64,000 bases of DNA from Schistosoma mansoni (lineage: Eukaryota; Platyhelminthes; Trematoda; Strigeidida; Schistosomatidae). Under the pieces are notes generated by a model that did not search any database, was not told the DNA's origin, and was given only the letters and a program-made list of their open reading frames with translations. Each line of letters starts with the position of its first letter. Within the stretch, counting starts at the first letter, position 1. Below, in pieces: positions 1-9,965 of this stretch. The stretch is from contig NC_031502.1 in the NCBI RefSeq assembly GCF_000237925.1, forward strand, positions 1,116,001 to 1,180,000, read 5' to 3'. The position numbers and the translations under genes are program-made.

Positions 1-586
1 AAAGATACATGAATAAATAGATGACTAACCCCAACCACAACATACAATAATTAGGAAAATACAATTATGTTCAAAACTGGGGGATTAGAGTAGAAAACAG
101 AGTACAAAAGGTTACGTCTAAATTACAATAGCTTTGGAATAGAAAATGATATGGCAGTGAATCATACATCAAACGAAAGCTTATGATCTGTAGAATAGAC
201 TAGGGGCAAAAGTAAATGTTACTGTTATACAAGCTTTGAATGAAATGAAATAACGTCCCCCAAAAATAGCTTCTATAGTTTGTCAAGGGTTCTTCGTTCT
301 CTGTTCACATCAACGATTATGTGTTAAAGTCTTTCATATTCGTATCATATTCTTCAAGATTTTAAGGACACCTTATTGATGAACATTAAGAATCAGGAAA
401 AAGAAACTAATCTAATGAGAATAACAAATATCTCATCACCATTATTATTATTATTAGTTTTAATGAAGAAAAATGAGCACATTATAATTCACTTTCCAAA
501 CAATGAGTATCATTACCTTATCTAACTATTTTTACAGTAAAATAAGAGATAATAAGTATTAGTCAGTAATTTATATTTAAATAAAC
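1..586. other. No gene seen
   Basis: AT-rich sequence with a short ATT run at 440-458. No exon or full repeat recognised. Confidence 0.6.
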
Positions 587-599
587 TTACATTAATTAA

Positions 600-834
600 A
601 TTCACTTAGTATTGTTTGTTTGAATCTTCCTATTGATTGTTTAGGACTGCAATTGATCAGGACTTAGTAGGTAAGTGGATAACGTGATGACGTTTGAAGC
701 GAAAAGTACTATGTTCGAGTCCCAGCCAAAGTGAATATCAACTGTGAGATGCAGGTGCATCCAACTGACGAGTCCCGAATAGGACGAAATGCGCATTAAA
801 CTGGATTCCACTGTTAGCCACAATCCATCTTCGT
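600..834 (+). mobile_element. SINE A (Sm-alpha-like) with inverted 5' segment
   Basis: The left part (600-660) is the inverted unit segment (reading AATACTAAGTGAATT backwards); the right part runs forward from the A box through the ribozyme to CCATCTTCGTTT. The whole is flanked by a 13-bp duplication TTACATTAATTAA (587-599 and 835-847), so it arrived as one insertion. The inversion junction shares ATCAG between the two arms. Confidence 0.85.
757..806 (+). ncRNA. Hammerhead-derived sequence (SINE A)
   Basis: Core CTGACGA and GACGAAA present. The cleavage region reads GCATTAAACTGGAT instead of GCGTCCTGGAT, so the triplet is lost and AAA separates it from stem I. Confidence 0.7.
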
Positions 835-847
835 TTACATTAATTAA

Positions 848-1362
848 GTTGAAATTGCATGGATCTTTTGCATATAACATACTCATCTATATATACTTTT
901 CTGATCTTAACACTGTGACAAATCAATGGCGTTCTACCAGTATGAGTAGTCTAGCTTCCTTATCAGTCTCTTGTTCGCCTAGCCCTTCCAATTGAATCCA
1001 GAACACCAATTGCAGCTGCTGCTATGTGAATCTCTGCGAATCATTTATTTCAAGCATACTCGGTTTATATACCAGAGAGACAGACCACATAACACCATAA
1101 AATAGAAAATAATATTTGTATAAAATCAAGCCAAATATGGCTGTGAACGTGGGATACAATAATCAATAAACTGAATATAATCTAGGGACAGTAATTCGTA
1201 TAATAATAATTCATAGGTCAAAATGAAGTTTATAGTAAGATGAATATAGATATATACAATCTAGTTACCCAATAGTTAAAACCATAAGAATATATTTAGA
1301 ATAATCGTCCATTAATAGGTCCCGGAAGTTACCCGTACTTATGTCTTCGCTAGGATATAACA
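848..1362 (+). mobile_element. Degraded family C LTR copy
   Basis: Clear similarity from about 905 to the end AGGATATAACA at 1362. The first ~60 bp are too diverged to place the left end exactly; the family length predicts about 848, directly beside the SINE at 600-834. Confidence 0.65.
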
Positions 1363-1382
1363 ATTACTACTACTACTACTAC

Positions 1383-1695
1383 TGTAGTGAACAAGAACAC
1401 GAGTGCGGACAGTCGAATGTATCCAACCACAAATTACGGACTATCTCACTAAATTCTGATAACCATATGGTCAACAGTTAATTTGAAAAATAACAATCAA
1501 TTATCTCAATTTTAACTGTTCCTTCTGCAAGTATCAGTCTGTCTTCTCTGATTTCATTGTTCATGCATTTTCGTACCGATTGCATTTCATTCCTGTTCGT
1601 TCCTTATCGAACTTCTGACAAAATACATTATGTGTCTGACCATCACTATATACTACTTATATGGATATAAGTAGACCACAACACACTACTACAAC
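1383..1695 (+). mobile_element. Solo-LTR-like element, family D
   Basis: Begins TGTAGTGAACAAGAAC next to an ACT microsatellite and ends near the CACACTACTACA block. The exact right end is ambiguous because of neighbouring ACT repeats. Very similar to 10388-10681. Confidence 0.75.
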
Positions 1696-2074
1696 TACTA
1701 TGAATAGATATCTATCTATCTGAGTTCTTCAAGTACTTTCATACTCAGAAAAAACAATGTAATTATTATGTTAACTAGTATAAGTTATCACATATTATTA
1801 CCAAATACTAAAGTCTTTTCTCTTTGTATTTGTCTATTTTAAATGACCGTAAAGTTTGGTATGTATACTAAACACAAAAATAAGATCAATAAAGGTGTTG
1901 TATAAATATTAGTGAATTGAACAAAATATAAACCAGTAATATAAATAATCATGGTTTATAAGTTGTAATACTGATTATATAATCAATTGATAGATAATAA
2001 GATAATAATTTCGAAATAGGTTTGATATTACTCAAATCGGTTGTCAGATAGTTGTTGAGATTCATTTGTGTTTA

Positions 2075-2275
2075 TGAGTAGAGATGGATAGTGGTTAGTA
2101 GTGGAATCCATGACACATATTTCGTCCTATTTTAAAACTCATTAATTGGATGTATTTACATCTCAAAGTTGATATTTCACTTCGAGACTGGGGCCCAGTA
2201 CTATTCGCTTCAAACACCATTACGTTATCTACTTAGTCTTGGTAGGCACTAACTTGTGTAATGTGGTGAAGTTTT
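2075..2275 (-). mobile_element. SINE A copy, degraded
   Basis: Minus strand: tRNA-like head, B-box region and ribozyme region (core start decayed to TTAATGAG). It abuts a forward copy, giving a head-to-head pair. Confidence 0.75.
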
Positions 2276-2294
2276 ACTGAGATATAGTTAGGGA

Positions 2295-2510
2295 GTGAAC
2301 TCTTGGATGTAGGTACATCCAGCTGACCAGTCACAAATAGGACAAAACGCGCGTCCTCTATTCCACAGCTAGCCACTATCTATCTCTCCTTATAATGCAT
2401 GTGATTTCAGGCAATATCGAGGCAATCCACATAGGATGTACATATGCCAATAAGACACCGATCAATTACAGTCCTAAACGTCAATGTGAATATTTAAACA
2501 AAATGAATTA
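2295..2510 (+). mobile_element. SINE A copy, forward arm of an inverted pair
   Basis: Starts in the ribozyme (CATCCAGCTGACCAG) and runs through GCTAGCCACTATC into the next unit's 5' part (CAGTCCTAAACGTCAATG). Unit order shows that it came from a head-to-tail multimer. Confidence 0.75.
2317..2361 (+). ncRNA. Mutated hammerhead (SINE A)
   Basis: CTGACCAG and GACAAAAC replace CTGACGAG and GACGAAAC; the GTC triplet is kept. Shares these core changes with 4205-4255. Confidence 0.6.
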
Positions 2511-2589
2511 ACTTGTGTTTATCCTTCTAAGGATAAAAGATAACAGTATGAAAGTGAACACATTTAAGGGTCAGATTATAAACTGTTTG

Positions 2590-2605
2590 ATACTACTACT
2601 ACTGA

Positions 2606-2645
<40 letters not shown>

Positions 2646-2674
2646 GATAATACTACTACTACTACTACTACAAC
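2590..2674 (+). repeat. ACT/CTA trinucleotide microsatellite
   Basis: About 85 bp of TAC-unit repeats with two GATA interruptions. The Leu-rich frame through it is a by-product. Confidence 0.95.
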
Positions 2675-3379
2675 CCACTAAAATACCTACAATGTTTAAA
2701 AAATGTAAAGATAAGTGTATCTAAATTTTTAATACCATCCTGTCCAAAGTTTCATCCATTAGCGCTATGATAAGTTTTTTGTTGTATTCAACAATCAATC
2801 ACTTAGTGATAATATCTATTCACCTTCATTAAGAATAGAAAAAAGTGTCTACCTAACTACAATAGATAAATTCCAATATTAAACAAAAAAAAATGAAGAT
2901 ATGAACTTGACATAGTTGTTTATTTTTTCTTTCTATTTCTATGGCTGGTTCCAATGAATGCTAAGAATCGATAATCGATAAATATGTATCCATTAAATGA
3001 ATAATGAAATCTCCATTCTAATTATAACCTACTATTGCACAAATCCAACTTGATAAACAATAATGGATATACACACCATATTACTTTATATGATTCACAT
3101 GATTAGATCTTGAAGTTATCTAAGATATAATTTAACTTTTAAATGATCAATTATCTTATATCAAATGGTTTACCACCTTTATCTAGTTGTTGTATCTTGA
3201 AGAGAATGATGAATGGTAACTGTTGAGGACTGTTTATAGACCAATATGATATGTATATTTACTATTGTATAATTGTTAATCAACGTAACTATTCATATTC
3301 GTGTCCCTCTTATTATAAGCTTTATTTTAATCTATAGACTATTATCATACGATTTACCATTCTTGAGTTATCCCTAGTC

Positions 3380-3619
3380 CACGAAGTTTGAGCAACCATT
3401 CACCAATTGTCTTCAGTGAGTTGTTATCTCACAACTGGTAGGTCCTGGGTTCGAATCTCGCTCGCGAGGCGGGATCGTGGATGCGCACTACTGAGGAGTC
3501 CCATAATAGGACGAAACGGCCTTAAAGCAGTGCTTCCAGGTTTTTCGTGGTGGTCTAGCTTCAATTGACTCGTGATTTCAACTATGAAAATACTGAAATC
3601 TCCACAAAACCCTTTCTGA
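3380..3619 (+). mobile_element. SINE B with inverted 5' segment, inside a family C LTR
   Basis: Flanked by TTATCCCTAGTC (3368-3379 and 3620-3631), a 12-bp duplication. The first ~55 bp are the unit's 5' leader in reverse orientation; from GGTAGGTCCTGGG onward (B box GGTTCGAATCT) it runs forward through the ribozyme to CTCCACAAAACCC. Confidence 0.9.
3485..3533 (+). ncRNA. Hammerhead-derived sequence (SINE B), cleavage site lost
   Basis: Core CTGAGGA and GACGAAAC intact, but GGCC is followed by TTAAAG where GTC should be, so no NUH triplet abuts stem I. The same variant occurs at 63514-63562. Confidence 0.75.
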
Positions 3620-4189
3620 TTATCCCTAGTCTATTAATTACTGCCTCCCACATTCACAGCCACATTTGACTAAACCTTATACACATGTTATTTTCTATTT
3701 TATAGTACGATGTGATCAGTTTGATTGGTATATAAATTTAGTATGTTTGAAATATAATGATTCATACCACAGAGGCTGTTCTGGACTTAACTGGCTGGGC
3801 TAGGCAGATAGCAGGACCGACAAGTACTCTAGACTGCTAATACGGCTTTCGTGTGTCACTTTTCCAATCGATAATTCGCTGATCTCTGATTGGCGGTCTT
3901 ATCACATCATACATTAACAAGGCATCCACTCGATCACAAGTTATAACACTAGTATTTAAGTTCTAACTTCAGTATTCTTCACCCAATTGTTCTATTATAC
4001 TTGTACTTCAAAGAAATCTATAGTCTAATAATGGTGACTTACAATTGTTCTCTACTTCTAAAATCACAAAATAAAACAGAACAAACACCTAAACGATACA
4101 TATTAGTCCTTCTCATAAACATACTAATATCCTGTCTACATCAGTGGTAATAACTTCAGTTACATTAAAACCAAGATAGCACTTATGGA

Positions 4190-4618
4190 TAATGGCTAGC
4201 AGTGGAATACAGTTTGACACGCGTTTTGTCCTATTTGTGACTGGTCAGCTGGATGTACCTACATCTCATAGTTGATGTTCACTCTGGGACTCGAATCCAG
4301 TACCTTTCACTTCGAAAGCCGTCGCGTTATCCACTCAGCTACTGAGTCCTAATAGCCACTTGCTTGTGCAATGGGGTGAAGTTTAAATTCACTTAGTATT
4401 GTTTGGTTGAATCTTCCCATTGATGTCCCAAATAGGACGAAACGCTTGTCTTGGATTCCACTGCTAGCCACTATCCATCTTTGCTTCCCATGCTTGTGAA
4501 TTTAAGCTATATCGAGGCGATACGCACAGTATGTACATATGTCAATAAGAGTCTGATCAATTGCAGTCCTAAACATCAATGGGAAGATTCAAACAAACAA
4601 TACTTAGTGAATTCAAGA
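4190..4618 (-). mobile_element. SINE A head-to-head inverted pair
   Basis: The minus arm (4190-4428) has ribozyme, B box, A box and unit leader; the plus arm (4424-4618) starts inside the ribozyme and continues through the 3' end into a second unit's leader. The arms meet at TGATG, which occurs in both sequences at that point, i.e. 5-nt microhomology. Confidence 0.8.
4205..4255 (-). ncRNA. Mutated hammerhead (SINE A)
   Basis: Minus strand: CTGACCAG, GACAAAAC, and GTGTCAAACTG with the AAA insertion after the triplet. Confidence 0.6.
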
Positions 4619-4903
4619 TAGCACTTGTTTTAAATATAAAAAATCCATACTAAATAATCATTTAAAAAATCTAAAATATTGTAGCACGTTATATATTGAC
4701 GTTCACTTGGAAGCGGGAGCGATCTAAAACAACAACAACACAACAGTCAGGACTGATAAGCGCCTCTGAAGTAAGAACACAATGTACTAGCACAACAGAT
4801 ATATTTTTGAAATTGAAAGAAGCGGTTCGAGTACAAAAATGGAAACTTCTTACAAAATAGTTTTATTCATTGTTCTACAGGTTAAAATCGCTTAGGGCTT
4901 ATT

Positions 4904-5421
4904 TGTTATATCTTGTGGTCGAGTGGATGCCTTGTTAAATGTATGACGTGATAAAACCACCAATCATAGATCAACGAGTTATCGATTAGAACAGTGACAC
5001 ACGAAAACCGTATGAGCAGTCTAGAGCGCTGATAGATCCTGCTTCTGCCTAGCCCAGCCACTTGAGTCCAGGAAATCAATAACAGCCTCTGTGGTATGAA
5101 TCATTATATTTCAAACATACTGAGTTTATATACCAATCAAACAGACCACATCGTACCATAAAATAGAAAATAATATTTGTACAAGATTTGACCAAATGTA
5201 GCTGTGAATAGGGGGAACAGTAATCATTAGACTGGGGATAACTAAAGAATGGTAAATCAAATGATAATAGTCTATAGATCAAAATAAAGCTTATAATAAG
5301 AGCAACATGAATATGAATACTTAAGTTACTTAACAATTATACAATAGGAAATATACATATTACATTGGCCCATAAATAGTCCTCAATAGTTACCATTCAC
5401 GATTATCTTAGGGATATAACA
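4904..5421 (+). mobile_element. Solo-LTR-like element, ~516-bp family C
   Basis: 518 bp with perfect 9-bp terminal inverted repeats TGTTATATC / GATATAACA (so TG...CA ends), flanked by 5-bp duplications TTATT (4899-4903 and 5422-5426). No coding capacity. Size, TG/CA ends and a 5-bp duplication fit a solo LTR of a Ty3/gypsy or BEL element; no internal region was seen. Orientation is arbitrary. Confidence 0.85.
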
Positions 5422-5426
5422 TTATT

Positions 5427-7132
5427 CCTCTTCTTCCAGTACGTTTACTCTTTGTTACCATGCATTAAGAAAAACATACTCGTATTAGTAACGTCGCATG
5501 TAATGATTTCCAATACCGTTACAATATATCAAATTGAAATTTACACCAAAATATTTAATAAATAAATAAACTTAGAAACAAGATCAAAGTAAATTTATAT
5601 TAACGGTTTTTCTTGTTTTTAAAAATAAAAAAATAAAAAAATTTTTTTTCAAACGATTGTTGCTATGATCAATAGAGACACATTTACAAGCATATTACAG
5701 TGTTAATAACTTGGTGTTAATTAGAAAAATATAAAAAAAATAGAGTTTTATTTAACACGCTTATTGATTGAAATAATGTGATTTTATTCAAATATTCATG
5801 GAGAGGGGCGGGTATTTTATGTGTATAATTCAAGTTGTCCATTATAATAAGTTCATGCCAAACTAAGAAACAAAACCTTGCCTTGGAGAATTATGAATGT
5901 ACTAATTAAATTTGATATAAAAGTAACATATAGAATGAAGTTTCTTCCACAAGAAAGCTGTGACACTTTTAGAATCCAATCTGAGAACTTTAGTTTTCTT
6001 TTTTTGGGGGGGGAGGGGACCCAAATTAACAATCAGCAAGTCAAGTTTATGAAATAGTTAGATAATTGATAAGTCTTCTTATTGAACGTTAGATTCGGTT
6101 CCTAAACTTTTCTAGTAACATACAGGCTAAATCTACATAGCAACGTGAACACAAGAGAAAAAGGCATGAAATATGGAAGAAAACGCTTTACTCCAAAGGT
6201 TCGTTTATATATAGAAAATCTAGGGTTTTTATAGTAATTTATATGACCTTGGTTTTCGAAAAGTTCTGGAACGCTACAAAACATAATAGCAGTATAGGTA
6301 ATCATTCAATGAGAAATACGACATGTTACTTTTCACTTTGTAAATGTTACTAGCAAGACTTTTATTGAATGTTGATTGAATAAGATGTTTCTCATCATTT
6401 TCAGAGTCATTTTTAGCTTTTTTCGAGGAATTTTCTGGATCATCCCAACAATAATCTTCGAATTGTAGTTTAACGATTTCATACAAAATACAGAACATAT
6501 TGAGGTAAACTATAATTTATGTATGACCTTTAAGCGACGCTAAAATGACCCTCAGAATGTTCACCTACTTTGTAGGGTTAAATGAGGATTATAAACCAGT
6601 GCGAGGAATTAAGATTACGATTTTCAGTTGATGGTTAGGGTTGGGAATTAGATTTAAGGTTTTCATTATGAACTGACACCAGCTAAAATGTCAAAACGCT
6701 TTTTAGGCAAATGGATGAGTGGATTTCATATCTTAAACCCGGTTCGTTCGTCCATAAATAATAATCTCGCCCAACATCAATACAAATCTATTCCTTAGTT
6801 ATACTAAAATATCATTATTCGATTACTATGATGATAGAGCAGTTAACCTTTAATAGTAATCGAACTGACAAGTTGTAAATCTCAGGATACCTTTTAAAAA
6901 AGGTTGATGTACAACTCTAAGGTTCCCAGTATTCAGATAGATAGTTAATAATACTTGATAATTTTTAGCAGTAGGATCCAGGATATCATCCTGAACTCAA
7001 CAACTAGCCGTTCATAAATCTCAACTTATTCATGTTATGACCTTTAATTGAATTAAATACCAGTCTATTACTTAAGACTCAACAGGAACATCTCAGGTAC
7101 TTGCCCTTCATCTCACTTAAAATTATATAAAC
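5427..7132. other. No gene seen; G-rich run
   Basis: AT-rich, with G8-A-G4 at 6006-6018. Frames at 6102-6498 lack recognisable domains. Confidence 0.55.
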
Positions 7133-7143
7133 TTTAATTTCAG

Positions 7144-7857
7144 ACCTCAACATACACAAAGGAAAAAGCAAGATTCTCAAATGCAACACGGAGAACAACA
7201 ACCCAATCACACTTGGTGGCGAAACTCTGGAAGACATGGAAACATTCACGTACCTGAGAAGCATCATTGATAAACAAGGAGGATCGGATGCAGATGTAAA
7301 GGTGAGGATTGGCAAAGCAAGGGAAGCATTTCTACAATTGAAGATCATATGGAACTCAAAACAACTGTCAACTAACTTCAAAGTGAGAATCTTCAATACG
7401 AACGTCAAGACAGTCAATCCTACTGTACGGAGCTGAAACGTGGAGAACTACTACGAACATCATCAGGAAGGTACAAGTATTTATAAACAGCTTTCTACTC
7501 ATAATACTCAACATTCACTGACCGGACACTATCAGCAACAGCGTTTTATGGGAAAGGACAAACCAGGTTCCAGATGAAGAGGAGATTAGGAAAAGACGTT
7601 GGAAGTGGATAGGACATACATTAAGGAAATCACCGAACTGCATTACAAGGCAATCCCTAACTTGGAATCCGGAACGGAAGCGGAAAAGAGGAAGGCCAAA
7701 GAACACATTACGTTGGGAAATAGAAGCAGATATGAAAAGGATGAATGTTAAGTGGAAAGAACTGGAAAGGATTGCCCAGGACAGAGTTGGATGGAGAATT
7801 CTGGTGGGCGGCGTATGCTCCTCGACGAGGGGTAACAGGCGTAAGTAAGTAAATAAG
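7144..7857 (+). mobile_element. 5'-truncated RTE copy with 11-bp target duplication
   Basis: Matches the last ~715 bp of the RTE element: frame TFTYLRSIIDKQGG, the region read as [17 protein letters not shown], and a 3' end of CAGGCGTAAGTAAGTAAA. Flanked by TTTAATTTCAG at 7133-7143 and 7858-7868. Truncation at the 5' end is usual for target-primed reverse transcription. It carries the same CAGT-type insertion as the copy at 27269-30461. Confidence 0.9.
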
Positions 7858-8204
7858 TTTAATTTCAGTCGGCTGAAAATAATGTAAACTTGTCCTGTAT
7901 AATTTAGTTAAGATCATTTCATACCAATAATACTGACGGAAACCCGATTATAAATTAATTTAAACAAGCTATTTGCTTGTAATAGCCTACTTGGAAATTT
8001 AAAATAATCCTAATGGATGCTCTTAGTAAATGTTTTATTCTCATAAATCAAAACCACTTTGGAGCTTCCTGGTTTTCTTCTTTCGAATTTACTTGTGTAG
8101 TGAAATACGACCTCGTAATCCTTTTGTTTGTTTATTTAATACTGTCTGAAGAACAGTGAGTTAATGAGGGCTTCAAGTGTGGGGAAGATATTTCAAACGA
8201 GTAT

Positions 8205-8479
8205 TGTAGTGTGTGCTAACGATGTAGACAGATATAAGTAGTACGTAATATCAATCGAAAGTGAAATGCCTGGAGACAGTAGGTTAAGAAGATCGAAATG
8301 AAGAGAACAAGAACAGAGAATGATTAATGTGGAAACGAAGTAACAATGAAGTTTGAGACGATTGCTTGATACTTTACATATAGAGTATTTACTATATGGT
8401 TCTTAGATTTTACTAAGAAATTCTGTAGTTTTGTACCCAAATACACTGGTTGTCCCCGTCTATGTTCTCGTTCACTACA
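8205..8479 (-). mobile_element. Solo-LTR-like element, ~300-bp family D
   Basis: Ends TGTAGTG / CACTACA (7-bp inverted repeats) and 4-bp duplication GTAT (8201-8204 and 8480-8483). About 275 bp, non-coding. TG...CA ends and a 4-bp duplication suggest a solo LTR; a MITE is the alternative. Confidence 0.8.
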
Positions 8480-8739
8480 GTATATCTTTGGAATCATATC
8501 GGGCTAACAGATTTCTTAAGATGATTATGCTTATACAAAGTGTTTCGATAAATCATCAGTACATGCTTTGGATGATAAGAAATTAACGCAATAATTCAAT
8601 TCTGAACTTTTGAGAAACATACCTTGATTCCATTATTTTTAAAGTATAGTAAATCAATAAAAATCGTGCCAATTACAAATATCAATTAATTTTTGGGATT
8701 TTTCCAATTTAAAATTTTAAGAAGGAATTAATGTAATAC

Positions 8740-8995
8740 CGACCGAAGACAATGGAAGATGGTCGCGCAAGATCGTGGATTGGTTGGAGTTAGACATTAA
8801 CACCGTCGGATGCCGGCTAAGTAGTCTAGAGGTTAGGCATTCATAAGAGACTGAAGGTTCAGAACTCGGGTCCCCAGTGTGAGATCGTGAATTTTCATCG
8901 CTGAGGAGTCCCATACTAAGACGAAACGGCCATCTAGCGCTTTCAGATTTTCAATGGTGATCTAACATTGACCAGTTCATGATTTCAATGAAATG
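8740..8995 (+). mobile_element. SINE B copy
   Basis: Leader (GGATTGGTTGGAGTTAGAC), head ATGCCGGCTAAGTAGTC, diverged B box, ribozyme and the TGATCTAACATTGACC-type tail. No clear target duplication. Confidence 0.75.
8895..8940 (+). ncRNA. Hammerhead-derived sequence (SINE B)
   Basis: Core CTGAGGA, GACGAAAC and an ATC triplet are kept, but stem I (TCATCG against TAGCGC) is largely lost. Confidence 0.6.
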
Positions 8996-9127
8996 TAAAA
9001 ATACACTACCATGAAGTGTTATAAATAATAAAGCATAGTTTGTACAGAACTAGGATATCTACAGTATAAATCTAAATAACCGTTTTATAATTAATTGACA
9101 ACAATTTATGGACGGAAAAAGAATTAG

Positions 9128-9356
9128 CGGGTTTTCTGTGGAGATTTTAAGTAATTTTTATATATAGTTGAAATCATGATTCAATTGAAGCTAGACCACC
9201 ATAGAAAACCTGGAAGCACTGGACGGCCGTTTCGTCCTATTGTGGGACTCCTCAGCAGTGCGCATCCATGATCCTGCCTCGAGAGATTCGAACTCAGGAT
9301 GCCGGCTCAGTGGTATAGTGGTTAAGTGCGAGACTGGTGAGTCCTGGGTTAGAATC
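9128..9356 (-). mobile_element. SINE B with adjacent inverted head, cut by the gap
   Basis: 9128-9296 is the minus-strand tail, intact ribozyme and B box; at about 9297 the sequence turns to a forward head (ATGCCGGCTCAGTGG) and enters the N gap. Again a head-to-head arrangement. Confidence 0.8.
9216..9261 (-). ncRNA. Hammerhead ribozyme (SINE B), intact core
   Basis: On the minus strand: stem I GCACTG/CAGTGC (6 bp), core CTGAGGA, stem II GTCC/GGAC, GAA, a two-pair stem III (AC/GT) capped by GGCC, and cleavage triplet GTC. All conserved hammerhead core bases are present. Confidence 0.88.
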
Positions 9357-9556
9357 NNNNNNNNNNNNNNNNNNNNNNNNNNNNNNNNNNNNNNNNNNNN
9401 NNNNNNNNNNNNNNNNNNNNNNNNNNNNNNNNNNNNNNNNNNNNNNNNNNNNNNNNNNNNNNNNNNNNNNNNNNNNNNNNNNNNNNNNNNNNNNNNNNNN
9501 NNNNNNNNNNNNNNNNNNNNNNNNNNNNNNNNNNNNNNNNNNNNNNNNNNNNNNNN
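9357..9556. other. Assembly gap (200 N)
   Basis: Exactly 200 unknown bases, probably a placeholder length. It cuts a SINE B copy on its left side. Proteins containing X across it are not real. Confidence 0.99.
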
Positions 9557-9649
9557 CAGTTTCATACACCAATTTCTGTTTGTTATTGTTCCCCTTTTTC
9601 CTATACGTACCTTACATTCTCTACCTCTTCACATTCTCATTGTTATTGT

Positions 9650-9965
9650 GTGGCGCATATATATTTAGTGCCCCTTTGTACGGACGTGATCCCATCTGAC
9701 TGGTCACAATCTCTGATTGTCCCAATATATAAGAAGGGGCCAAAATCATCCTGTGATAACCATAGAGGGATTAGTCTGACTAACATAGCATCTAAAATAC
9801 TTACCTCAATAATTATCGGGCGCCTAACTAAGACTCATGAACTGCAAACACGAGAAAATCAGGCTGGCTTCAGACCTGGTCGTGGCTGCATCAACCACAT
9901 ATTCACTATTCGTCAGGTTTTAGAGCACAGACATGTTTATCGGCGTCCGACAATGATAGTCGTGC
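9650..9965 (+). pseudogene. Non-LTR reverse transcriptase fragment (second LINE type)
   Basis: Frame with DWSQSLIVPIYKKGPKSSCD, HRGISLTNIASKILTSII and QAGFRPGRGCINHIFTIRQV: the N-terminal fingers of a LINE reverse transcriptase, distinct from the RTE copies here. Similarity fades after RRPTMIV, before the LDLKAAFD-type aspartate block. The 200-N gap lies 94 bp upstream, so the 5' part may be hidden there. The bases at 9650-9680 resemble the 3' end of family E, possibly by chance. Confidence 0.8.

Larger units (their letters stand above)
3188..3948 (-). mobile_element. Family C solo LTR split by a SINE B insertion
   Basis: Inverted relative to the copy at 4904. TG at 3188 and CA at 3948 are flanked by CTAGT (3183-3187 and 3949-3953). 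Removing the SINE and one copy of its target duplication (252 bp) leaves about 509 bp, the family length. Confidence 0.88.

Noticed and set aside
2515-2724. Poly-leucine open frame
   Set aside because: It is a translation of the ACT/CTA microsatellite with no conserved sequence around it.
6274-6498. 74-aa charged frame on the minus strand
   Set aside because: No start context, splice sites or family resemblance; composition is what AT-rich DNA gives.
9191-9699. Several frames spanning the N gap
   Set aside because: They are open only because unknown bases translate to X; the rest is SINE B or LINE sequence.
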